NCBI GenBank assembly: GCA_963682175.1
Contig: OY821791.1
Span: forward strand, 18,318,542-18,382,541
Reading direction: 5' to 3'
DNA from: Triglochin maritima
Taxonomy: Eukaryota > Streptophyta > Magnoliopsida > Alismatales > Juncaginaceae
Length of the DNA stretch: 64,000 bases
The translations under genes were made by a program, and so were the position numbers. Shown in pieces: positions 55,104-64,000 of the stretch. The notes beneath the pieces are model-generated. The model saw only the letters and a program-made list of their open reading frames with translations. It ran no database searches and had not been told where the DNA came from. The first letter of the stretch is position 1. Each line of letters begins with the position of its first letter.

Positions 55104-56405
55104 GGCGACGAGAACTTCAAGTTTTTTTTGTGATTTCTTTCGTTCTGTTTGGATTTTGATTTTCGCGATCTAACGTTTTCTCGGTGCTTTTCAGGAAGTA
55201 TTAGAGACGACACAAAAATCCGGAGGCGATCCAAGGCTTGACGGCGGCGAAATCGCCGCCCCAGCAGTGTTGTTTGCGGCGGAAACGCCGCACGGATTGG
55301 AGATCTGAGCCTGAAATTTTTCCTGGACGCGAACTATCTCTGGGTGGACGCGTAGAGAAGCTGGAAATTGTCGAGAGCGGGCGGCGAACCCGACTGAGCG
55401 TGCGTAGGTAACCTTTGTTGCCTTTTCCTCGAAATTTCTATTTTCGAAAAATTTCCTTCTTGGTAGAATTGCATGTGTAGGGCAAACTTCCATAATTGAC
55501 ACTAATTCAACTTGTGACCTAAAAATTTTGCAAAATTAGAAAGGCCTTAGTGCATGCATCATTTAGAGATTTTCTCGCATTATGCATGCTAAATTTTGCA
55601 AATCAATTCATTGTTGAAGAGTGCTGGAGGCAAGGTACGTGCGCAGTTTTTATCGATTGCATTTAAGCATATAAATCAGTTTGCATACAACCCTTGCAAT
55701 TGTCCCCCACTAAAGACCAATGTTTGACTATCTTTGCTAGATTTAAGTTAAACTATCTTAAGGGCAACTCCGTAGGAAAAGATACGGTGGGGATTTCATC
55801 ACCCTTCCGTGGCCCACAAATAACAATCCTAAAGTGTCACCCAAGCTTTAAAATTAAAATCAATTAGACATTGACCCCTAAGGATTCAGACTCAATTAAG
55901 GATAAGATTGGTTTGACTTGCTTTGACTTGAAGCTGATCGAATTTAATTTGGTGTCTAGAAAGTGTTTTTGTGTTGACGTAAGTCTTCCAAGCGAAGTGG
56001 TTGTCTAATTGGCACCGACTCTGTCGGAAGCGCCCTCACTAGCTATACACGGCCTGGCCAAGTTGGTTTGATTAGTGAGGGAGGTGAATCAAGCGAATCA
56101 ATTCGACTCAACCAGTTAGGAGTCGTCTAGACTTAAGCTACACTAGGTCTAGGATTGTTTGAACCGTGCTTGTTTAGGAAACTTCTGACCAACCCTCTCA
56201 TCTATCTTTTAGAGTTAAGTTTCCCTTCTCATCTGAGTCTTCTTTCTCTTCTCACCTCAATTCTCTAGATTAGGATTCCTTTCTCATCTTTTCCCCTTCT
56301 ATTGTTTGTTTTTTTTCTTTTTTCTTTTTTTTTTGAAAAAAAATATAAAAAAAAATCAAAAAGTAATTGATTTTTGAATTTGAATTTGGAATTTAAATTT
56401 CAAAT
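55104..56405 (+). other. Athila-type leader
   Basis: This is a non-coding leader before gag. It contains GGCGGCGAAATCGCCGCC (55243-55260) and TGCGGCGGAAACGCCGCA (55275-55292). A block near 55785-55890, with GTGGGGATTTCATCACCCTT, is shared with the leader of the element at 1377-13176. T- and A-rich runs lie at 56305-56360. Confidence 0.6.
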
Positions 56406-58036
56406 TTGAATTCAAAAATTAATTCAAGCCGGTGCACTCAGATTTGGGTTCGGGACTTGAGCAATCGACTCTCACGAGTTCATCTAGATTCCAGTCTAGA
56501 GCTTAGCCCCAATCCACCTGTTGCACCACCTATAACTCTGAGGGATCGGTGCTACCCAACGATGGCGGCTCAGCCATCGTGCATCGTTATGCCCACCATA
56601 CCAGGTCGCGACTTCGAACTCAAGGCACAATACCTGAGTATGTTGCCCAAGTTCACCTCTAAGGAAGATCCATATCTCTTCCTTAGAGAATTTGAGGAAA
56701 TCTGCTCCCTTATGCATTACCAGCATATCCCTGAGGAGGCAGTGCGTCTTAAATTCGTTCCTCTAGCACTGAAGGACGACGCTAAAAAATGGCTATATAG
56801 TCTAGCCGAAAGATCCATTAGGAGTTGGGCTGAGTTTGTTCAAGTGTTTTTAAAGAAATATTTCCCTAACCATAAGACTATTAGGATTAGGAATGAAATT
56901 TGTGCATTCGTTCAATCTGAGAGCGAGCCGTTCTATTCATATTTGGAGAGATTTAAGCACCTTCTGACCCAATGCCCTCATCATGGAATTCCAAGATGGC
57001 AATTGTGCCAAATTATCTATGAGGGATTGACACCTACATCTAGAGTTATGCTAGAATCTGTAAGCCAATGAAGCTTTATGTCCAAAAATGAGAATGATGC
57101 TTGGACTTTTCTTGAAGACTTGGCTGATAACAGTATGCAATGGGACACTGCTAGGGCACCGACCAACCCGAGTATTGGATCTAGAATAGCAAATCAATCC
57201 AGATCAGGTGTCTTAGCTGTAGATACTTCTATAGCTGCTGAAGCGAAATTAGCCACCCTTATGCGTAGGATGGAAACTCTAGAGCTTCAAACCCGACCCC
57301 TAGTAAATCAAATCTCTCCTGTTTCTTGCTCTAGGTGTGGTCAAACTGGTCATGTTTTGGAGGAGTGTGCACACATTTCTTCAGACATGGAACAAGTTAA
57401 TGCTGCATTTAATCGTCCTAGGAATGACCCTTATTCGTCAACCTATAATCCAGGGTGGCGCAACCATCCCAATTTTTCATGGAGCCAAGGGAATTCAAAT
57501 CCTGCACCCATTCCTCAGCAAGGCCAACCATCTAGACAACAAATTACTCAAACAACAACAACAATAATAGTGATGGCCGATTAACTGATTTGGAAAACTT
57601 AATGAAAACATTTGTTCAAACAACTACTCAATCTTTTCAAAAGCTAGAGACTCAAGTAAGTTAATTAGCACAAGTTGTAGGTGAAAGAGAAAGAGGAAGA
57701 TTCACAAGCCAACCCGAGGTGAACCCAAGAATTAACAATCCACATAATCAACATATGGCATATCAACCACATCAACATATGCCATATCAACCACCTCAAC
57801 CATTTAATCCTCAATCATTCAATCCTCAACACATTAGGCCTCCACCTAATGTACCACATAATGAACCACCTCCTAATGTGAACAATAACAACAGACCAGT
57901 TCATATGGTTCAAGAAGAAGAGCAAAATCAACACATTAATGCTATACTTACATTAAGATCTGGAAAATCTGTTAATAACAATGTCACTCACCCCTTGGCT
58001 AATGAGCCTAATAATTCTGTCACCAATTCAATCTGA
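56406..58036 (+). pseudogene. gag of the Athila-type element, broken
   Basis: The likely start is ATG 56562. A Retrotrans_gag domain (FLREFEEICSLMHYQHIPEE, ESEPFYSYLERFKHLLTQCP) ends at an in-frame TGA (57069). The same frame reopens at 57072 through SKNENDAWTFLEDLADNSMQ and a CX2CX4HX4C knuckle (CSRCGQTGHVLEEC). A frameshift near 57540, an in-frame TAA near 57660 and a second frameshift near 58030 separate it from pol. The product would be the nucleocapsid-forming Gag. Gag and pol were probably one frame originally. Confidence 0.8.
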
Positions 58037-61000
58037 GGAACCAATTGAAATTGAACCCACTGAACCTGAAAGAGTATTCATTCCTAAAGCACCATTCCCT
58101 AATAGACTTAATAAGAATCATACAAATCAAATGGAGAAAATGTTGGAAGTCTTTAAGCAAGTAAAGGTAAACATCCCTTTATTAGAAGCTATTCAACAAA
58201 TTCCACCTTATGCAAGATTCTTAAAAGACTTATGCACCAAGAAAAGGAAAACACAAGTACCAAAAAGAGCCTTCTTAACTGCAAATATAAGCTCTGTGTT
58301 AACCCAACCCACACAAATCAAATATAAAGACCCTGGTTGTCTGACTATTTCATGTGTAATTGGTAACACCTTAATCAATAGGGCCTTGCTGGATTTGGGT
58401 GCTAGTGTTAATCTGCTTCCCTACTCTGTATATAAAGAATTGGATATAGGAGACCTTAAACAGACTAGGACCACACTCCAATTGGCTGATAGATCTGTTA
58501 AGATTCCTAGAGGTGTGGTTGATGATGTTCTGATCAGAGTGGGTGAATTCATATTTCCTGTGGACTTTGTTGTCTTAGACACGGAGCCTGTTGCTAACCC
58601 TAGCAATCAAATTCCTGTGATCTTAGGAAGACCTTTTTTAGCCACTTCCAATGCCCTAATCAATTGTAGGAATGGATTGATGAAATTGTCATTTGGGAAT
58701 TTGACAGCTGAGCTAAATATTTTTAACTTAGGGAAGCAACCTGGAATTTTCTCTGATGAATCGAGTGAATTGAATTACATTCAGGATTGTAGTGAAGATG
58801 AGTTGATTTCGGATTACTTAAATTTCACCCAATTGGATGAAGTTGATTTTCAAAAGAACCTGAGTGGTGAGGCCACAATTTGTGACCAAATCAATTATAT
58901 AGGTTCGAATCGATCTTCACCCAATTGGTCAGCCTTAGGTGGACTTTTAGCCGAACCAAGACCTCAATCCAAACCCTCACTACAAGAACCACCATCACTA
59001 GAGTTGAAGCCTCTCCCTACTACATTGAAGTATGCATTTTTAGGACCCTCATCTACCCTCCCAGTTATCATAGCATCGGATTTGACCCCCAATCAAGAGA
59101 AGGAATTGTTGAGAGTCCTCAGTAGGAATAAAGAAGCTATTGGATGGACCATGGCCGATATCAAGGGGATTAGCCCATCTATAGTCCAACATAGGATCCA
59201 TTTGGAAGATAATACTCAACCCCGTAGGGGTCCGCAAAGGCGGCTTAACCCGGTCCTAACTGAGGCGGTCAAAAAGGAAATACTTAAGTGGTTGGACAAT
59301 GGAATTATATACCCTATATCCGATAGTGCTTGGGTTAGTCCTGTTCAGGTTGTCCCTAAGAAATCTGGAGTTACGGTAGTTGAGAATGAGCTTAATGAGT
59401 TAGTCCCGACCCGTATCCAAACCGGTTGGAGGATTTGCATTGACTATAGGAAACTGAATTCTGCAACCCGCAAGGACCACTTCCCTCTTCCTTTCATAGA
59501 TCAAATGTTAGAACGGTTGGCCGGATATGAGTATTATTGTTTTCTAGATGGATATTCTGGCTATAACCAAATTTCTATCGCTCCTGAGGATCAGGAGAAA
59601 ACTACCTTCACGTGCCCATTCGGCACGTTTTCTTTCCGTCGCATGCCCTTTGGCTTGTGCAATGCTCCTGCCACATTTCAAAGATGTATGGTTAGCATCT
59701 TTTCTGATATGGTGGATAATTTCATGGAAATTTTCATGGATGATTTCTCTGTCTTTGGTCCCACTTTTGCCAATTGTTTGAACCATTTGGAATTAGTACT
59801 AGTAAGGTGTAAGAAGAAGAACTTGACCTTAAATTGGGAAAAATGTCATTTCATGGTTAAGAATGGAATAGTGCTTGGTCACATTGTGTCTAAGGATGGC
59901 ATTCAAGTGGATAAAGCCAAGGTGGATTTGATTAAGCATCTCCCTCCACCAACAAATGTCAAAGAGATTCGTTCATTTTTAGGGCATGCAGGATTCTATC
60001 GAAGGTTTATCAAGGACTTTAGTAAGGTGGCTAGACCATTGACTGAATTATTAGCGAAGGACTTTAAGTTTGAATTTTCTGATAAATGTTTGGAGTCCTT
60101 TAACCACCTTACGAGGGAATTGACGTCGGCACCCATTATTCATTCACCCGATTGGACCCAACCCTTTGAGATAATGTGTGATGCATCGGATTACGCCATA
60201 GGAGCGGTGTTGGGTCAGAAAATTGAAAAGAAACCTCACGTGATATATTATGCTAGTAAAACATTGAATGATGCCCAATTGAACTACACGGTAACTGAGA
60301 AAGAATTTCTAGCAGTCATTTTTGCCTTGGAAAAATTTCGACAATATTTGATAGGCACACATGTGATTATTTACACGGATCATGCGGCAATAAGACATTT
60401 AGTGAACAAAAAGGATGCCAAGCCGCGTTTATTGCGTTGGATCTTACTACTGCAAGAATTTGATGTCGAAATCCGTGATAAAAAGGGTTGTGAAAATGTA
60501 GTCGCCGATCACTTGTCTAGAATTCCTCTTATCCTAGTGAATCACACACCAGTGAATGAGAACTTTCCGGATGAACAAATTATGGCTGTGTCTGGCGAAC
60601 CATGGTTCGCCGATATAGTCAATTTCTTAGTAACTGGTGTGACCCCGACTGAATGGTCTAAGAACGATCAAGCCAAATTTAGGTCCCTAGTAAAGAATTT
60701 TTATTGGGATGACCCATATCTTTTCAAGTATTGTTCGGATCAAATCATTAGAAGATGTGTTCCTGAGGAGGAATTTGCAAGTATTCTATCTTTTTGTCAT
60801 GACCAAGCATGTGGAGGACATTTTGGAGCTAAGAAAACTGCGGCCAAAGTTTTACAGTGTGGATTTTATTGGCCCACCCTATTTAAGGATGCATTTGCAT
60901 TTTGTAATTCTTTCTCTAGATGTCAAATGCTAGGAAAACTCTCTCGTAGAGACATGATGCCTCTGCACCCTATTCTCATAGTCGATATCTTCGATGTTTG

Positions 61001-61898
61001 GGGTATCGATTTTATGGGCCCGTTTCCAATATCTTTTGGGAAGGAGTATATCTTGTTAGCTGTGGACTATGTGTCCAAGTGGGTTGAGGCTATCCCCACA
61101 AAATCCAATGGCAACAAAGTTGTTGTCAAATTTCTGAAGGAGAATATTTTCTCCCGATTCGGTACTCCACGTACCATTATCAGTGACCGGGGGACTCATT
61201 TTTGTAATCGATTATTTGAAGCTTTGTTGAGAAAATATTCCATAACTCATAAGTTAGCTACCCCGTATCACCCTCAAACAAGTGGACAAGTTGAGGTCTC
61301 CAATAGACAAATCAAGCAAATTCTGGAAAAAATGGTTAATGCCTCACGTAAGGATTGGTCTGTAAAAATTAATGATGCGTTGTGGGCCTATCAGACCGCT
61401 TTCAAGACCAATTTAGGAATGTCCCCTTACCGGTTAGTCTTTGGAAAAGCGTGCCACTTACCGGTCGAATTGGAGCATAGAGCCCTTTGGGCTATTAAGC
61501 AACTGAATATGGATTTAGAGGCAGCTAGTAATGCTCGAAAATTGGATTTAGTTGAGCTTGAGGAAATAAGAAATGAGGCTTATGAGAATGCTAAAATTTA
61601 TAAGGAAAAGACCAAGGTTTTTCATGATAAATCCATCGTTAGGAAATCTTTTTCTCCTGGACAGTTGGTCCTTCTCTATAACTCTCGCCTTCATTTCTTT
61701 TCCGGCAAACTCAAGAGTCGTTGGACCGACCCTTTCATGATCAAAACTGTTTTCCCTCACGGAGCGGTCGAGATCAGTAATCCGGAGAACGGTGAAAACT
61801 TTAAAGTTAACGGGCATCGATTGAAGCCCTACTTAAATCGTCCCTCCAATGTTGCAGAGGAAGTTGTGTTTTTACACGCAATTCCTCATTCTGATTAA
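57981..61898 (+). CDS. pol polyprotein of the Athila-type retrotransposon
   Basis: This is a 1305-codon open frame. The aspartic protease has DLGAS near residue 138. The reverse transcriptase follows, with [11 protein letters not shown] (about 483) and active site FMDDF (about 585-589). RNase H has [12 protein letters not shown] (about 733) and YTDHAAI (about 798). The integrase has a zinc region (about 935-985), then catalytic Asp in GIDFMG (about 1009), Asp in SDRGTHF (about 1068) and Glu 36 residues later. The C terminus ends with a GPY/F-like module ([20 protein letters not shown]) and no chromodomain, as in Athila. One Cys of the integrase zinc finger is replaced: the segment reads FCNSFSRCQ where the family has CX2C. 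The N-terminal 15-20 codons are probably out of the original frame. Confidence 0.9.
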   Translation: MSLTPWLMSLIILSPIQSEEPIEIEPTEPERVFIPKAPFPNRLNKNHTNQMEKMLEVFKQVKVNIPLLEAIQQIPPYARFLKDLCTKKRKTQVPKRAFLTANISSVLTQPTQIKYKDPGCLTISCVIGNTLINRALLDLGASVNLLPYSVYKELDIGDLKQTRTTLQLADRSVKIPRGVVDDVLIRVGEFIFPVDFVVLDTEPVANPSNQIPVILGRPFLATSNALINCRNGLMKLSFGNLTAELNIFNLGKQPGIFSDESSELNYIQDCSEDELISDYLNFTQLDEVDFQKNLSGEATICDQINYIGSNRSSPNWSALGGLLAEPRPQSKPSLQEPPSLELKPLPTTLKYAFLGPSSTLPVIIASDLTPNQEKELLRVLSRNKEAIGWTMADIKGISPSIVQHRIHLEDNTQPRRGPQRRLNPVLTEAVKKEILKWLDNGIIYPISDSAWVSPVQVVPKKSGVTVVENELNELVPTRIQTGWRICIDYRKLNSATRKDHFPLPFIDQMLERLAGYEYYCFLDGYSGYNQISIAPEDQEKTTFTCPFGTFSFRRMPFGLCNAPATFQRCMVSIFSDMVDNFMEIFMDDFSVFGPTFANCLNHLELVLVRCKKKNLTLNWEKCHFMVKNGIVLGHIVSKDGIQVDKAKVDLIKHLPPPTNVKEIRSFLGHAGFYRRFIKDFSKVARPLTELLAKDFKFEFSDKCLESFNHLTRELTSAPIIHSPDWTQPFEIMCDASDYAIGAVLGQKIEKKPHVIYYASKTLNDAQLNYTVTEKEFLAVIFALEKFRQYLIGTHVIIYTDHAAIRHLVNKKDAKPRLLRWILLLQEFDVEIRDKKGCENVVADHLSRIPLILVNHTPVNENFPDEQIMAVSGEPWFADIVNFLVTGVTPTEWSKNDQAKFRSLVKNFYWDDPYLFKYCSDQIIRRCVPEEEFASILSFCHDQACGGHFGAKKTAAKVLQCGFYWPTLFKDAFAFCNSFSRCQMLGKLSRRDMMPLHPILIVDIFDVWGIDFMGPFPISFGKEYILLAVDYVSKWVEAIPTKSNGNKVVVKFLKENIFSRFGTPRTIISDRGTHFCNRLFEALLRKYSITHKLATPYHPQTSGQVEVSNRQIKQILEKMVNASRKDWSVKINDALWAYQTAFKTNLGMSPYRLVFGKACHLPVELEHRALWAIKQLNMDLEAASNARKLDLVELEEIRNEAYENAKIYKEKTKVFHDKSIVRKSFSPGQLVLLYNSRLHFFSGKLKSRWTDPFMIKTVFPHGAVEISNPENGENFKVNGHRLKPYLNRPSNVAEEVVFLHAIPHSD

Positions 61899-62061
61899 GT
61901 TTTAGTTTATTTCTCAAAAAAAAAACGAAAAAAACAAAAAAAAAACAAAAAAAAAACGTGAAAATAATAATAATGGGTACTTGACTTATTTTGGAAAACG
62001 GTGGAAGTACATGTCTTTTTTCTAAATCTAACGTATACTACTTTAGCAGTATTCTATCACC

Positions 62062-62937
62062 ATGGTGTTTCCTGAGAAGAACTTCCACCCATTGCTTGTT
62101 AGTGATCAAAATGGCACCCACTTTTACGACGAAATCATAGCACGGAGTTGGAGCTACTTGGTCCATAATAACAATGATGTGTACTGCCCTAGCTTAGTGG
62201 AGGAGTTCTATAGCAGTATCACTAACATAGACCTGGACAGTGGGTACATTTTACTGAATTGGAGAAACAAAGTCTGGGCGATTGACCTCAACATCATCTC
62301 CAACTTGGCTGACATACCACAAGGGGCCTCCACTTTGCCATCCGAGGAACTCAGTTTCTATCGGTCACTCATGGGACCAGATTGTGTGCTTAGCCGTGAT
62401 CGGGGTATCAAGGGCACATCCATGTACCGGAATGTCTTTACAACATGTAGGTGGGCATGCCAAAATGTCACGAGTAATACCCACAACACCTCTTTTCGCA
62501 CCGTTGAGATGGGCATCGTTCACTCCCTGATGACCCGTGATCGCACTTACTATATGTGCCGACGTCTTCTGACCACCATTGCAGAAGGCCACCAACGCAA
62601 CTCCCAATCTCTGCCATGCCTCGTCACCACTATCTGCAAGCACTTTATGGCCTATGAGTCTTTCTGGGTGTACGAAGCCGACATGCTCCCTTGTACGGTG
62701 GAACGAGAAACATCCTCCTACCGTGGCACTATAGCGGACCTGTGGACACCTCCAGAAATGGAGGATGCTATGCAATCAAGTGAGTCGTCTGAAGACTCCG
62801 CAACATTCTGGGCTCAGTCAACCCCAGAAAACTCTGACGAGCATAGGTCCCGAATGTGGGGCGGGATGAAGCACCTCAATAGCAAACTGAACAAAGCACT
62901 CTCCGACCGTGGAGAGTCGTCATCCCGAAGGCGGTAA
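62062..62937 (+). CDS. extra ORF downstream of pol (putative plant transposon protein type)
   Basis: This is a 291-codon frame starting 164 bp after the pol stop and on the same strand. It resembles the conserved domain found in the post-pol (sometimes called env-like) ORFs of Athila-group elements and in many plant transposon proteins. It has no signal peptide, membrane segment or furin-like site. The C terminus (about 230-291) is Ser/Glu-rich and ends in SSSRRR. Expression would need a subgenomic or spliced RNA. Function is unknown; it is intact while gag is broken. Confidence 0.65.
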   Translation: MVFPEKNFHPLLVSDQNGTHFYDEIIARSWSYLVHNNNDVYCPSLVEEFYSSITNIDLDSGYILLNWRNKVWAIDLNIISNLADIPQGASTLPSEELSFYRSLMGPDCVLSRDRGIKGTSMYRNVFTTCRWACQNVTSNTHNTSFRTVEMGIVHSLMTRDRTYYMCRRLLTTIAEGHQRNSQSLPCLVTTICKHFMAYESFWVYEADMLPCTVERETSSYRGTIADLWTPPEMEDAMQSSESSEDSATFWAQSTPENSDEHRSRMWGGMKHLNSKLNKALSDRGESSSRRR

Positions 62938-64000
62938 CTTTATTATTTCTTGCATTTCCTATATTATTCAATTTTGCATACATTGAGGACAATGCATGAA
63001 ATAGGTGTAGGGGGGTGACTAGTTATCTACCTATCTGTTTTTTTTTATTTCCCATTAAATAAAAAATAAAAAAAAAATAAAAAAAATAAAAATCAATGTT
63101 TCATGACATAGCTTAAGAATGAACCACCAAAACCCGAGTACAAATTGCATTAAGTCTTTGTTCCTTATTATATAGTTCTGCTTGTAGAAACTATGACATA
63201 AATCTAAGTTCCAAAGAAATAACACATTACCCTTAAGACATGTATGCACTTAAATTGGATGAATCAAATCTTTGAAGTGGTTGATAAAAAGCAGAGGTTG
63301 AGGAAAATATACCGGGAAGTGTGGACTTCTAATAGCAATTAAGCCTTGAGGAAAATAAAAGTAAAAATAAAGGAATAAAGTGAGGAAAGCACATTTTGCA
63401 AAATGATTACAAAAGCCCAAGCCTTTGAGTCACTGGTCCGTAGGGGTATCTTAAAACCCGGTAACTTGAGTCTGCCAGCTCGGGATTATCGACCAAACTC
63501 GCTACACGAATGCAAAAAGGGTAAAAGTGTCAGAAAAAGCAAATGTGTTGAATCACGGAAGAAAAGAAAAAAAATATACTCAAGGCCCAAAGCTAAAAGA
63601 ATGATCCATGCCATGGTTGATCCGAATGATACTTCACCACCAGAGGAGGCGTGCAAAATAATTTAAGTGATAACATGTGTAGAAGGGTTAGTAGTGTGAA
63701 TGTTGGAGGAACAAAGACCAAGTCAAACTTTTTATAAGTTAGATTTGTATAATGAGCATGCAAGAATTCTAAGTGAGATGTATAAGGTTGAGGTGGAGAT
63801 ATCGAGAGCTATTAATGGAATATTGAATTAAGACTTTGTGGGTGTGTCAACTGAAAACCCTCACGAGACAAAACTCGTCCTCTAAGGAAACTTGGAGGTT
63901 TAAAGGCTTGTTGCACATGCTAAGTGCAACCGTGATTCCTACGAAAATGAGTTAGGATTTCTGTGCTTTCATACTTATATTTATCATGTTTTATTTTGCT
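62938..64000 (+). other. 3' non-coding region of the Athila-type element
   Basis: CATTGAGGACAATGCATGAA and a G-run (62979-63016) repeat the motif at 7989. A/T-rich runs follow to about 63095. A small 87-codon ORF (63403-63666), Lys/Arg-rich and unrecognised, has no supporting evidence of being a gene. The block 63846-63960 matches 10885-11000 of the other Athila-type element. The 3' LTR is not reached. Confidence 0.55.

Larger units (their letters stand above)
54068..64000 (+). mobile_element. Athila-type Ty3/gypsy retrotransposon, nearly complete, runs off the window
   Basis: In order: 5' LTR, tRNA-Asp-type primer-binding site, 1.3-kb leader, gag, pol, an extra ORF and a 3' non-coding region. 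The 3' LTR lies outside the window. Pol is a long open frame, but gag is broken, so this copy is probably not autonomous now. Confidence 0.85.

Noticed and set aside
63403..63666. 87-codon Lys/Arg-rich ORF as a gene
   Set aside because: It is in the 3' non-coding region of a retrotransposon; composition alone does not support a protein.
1..64000. CRISPR array, bacterial operon or organellar insertion
   Set aside because: The repeats are LTR and MITE derived without uniform spacers, genes have spliceosomal introns, and no chloroplast or mitochondrial gene is recognisable.

Overview
The window is nuclear DNA of a flowering plant, probably a eudicot with a fairly large, transposon-rich genome; the species cannot be named from the sequence. 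Three conserved plant genes with GT-AG introns are embedded in nested transposable elements. No rRNA gene, tRNA gene, CRISPR array or bacterial-type operon is visible.

Host genes. (1) 15376-20511 (+): G-protein beta subunit (AGB1/GB1 type), six exons, 378 aa. (2) 21753-27956 (-): U1 snRNP 70 kDa protein (U1-70K), ten exons, 460 aa, tail-to-tail with GB1. (3) 42493-46994 (-): PERK-type proline-rich receptor-like kinase, ten exons, 662 aa. All three reading frames can be followed through every splice junction without a break.

Layout. 1-930: AT-rich hAT-like debris. 935-15150: a decayed Mutator-like element (MULE) split by a non-autonomous Athila-type (Ty3/gypsy) retrotransposon (1377-13176), which itself holds two solo LTRs of one copia family (4487-6620 and 8314-10484, each with a perfect 5-bp target duplication) and is followed by a small hAT MITE (13544-13704). 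15376-27956: GB1 and U1-70K, with a hAT element, a SINE and a tandem array in their introns and a MITE between them. 28212-33365: a second MULE carrying a SWIM-type transposase and a convergent plant-mobile-domain (PMD) gene, both broken. 33366-42490: MULE remnant, two hAT elements, and solo or partial LTRs of three families, two with perfect target duplications. 42493-46994: PERK. 48690-51860: truncated copia element whose LTR identifies the solo LTRs near the left end. 51864-54067: CACTA end, partial Athila-type LTR and hAT fragment. 54068-64000: a nearly complete Athila-type element running off the window, with gag, a 1305-codon pol and an extra ORF downstream of pol.

Most interesting signals. 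Dense arrays of a dyad motif (consensus TTCGGTCGACCGAA) lie just upstream of the TATA box in LTRs of at least two unrelated families, and a further array lies in a third LTR-like region. In the Athila-type elements a different palindrome sits about 90-130 bp upstream of the TATA box and reappears in the leader after the primer-binding site, in one case inside a 27-bp-arm stem-loop. Intron 3 of U1-70K, a gene whose product helps recognise 5' splice sites, contains a tandem array with seven copies of a 5'-splice-site-like sequence.
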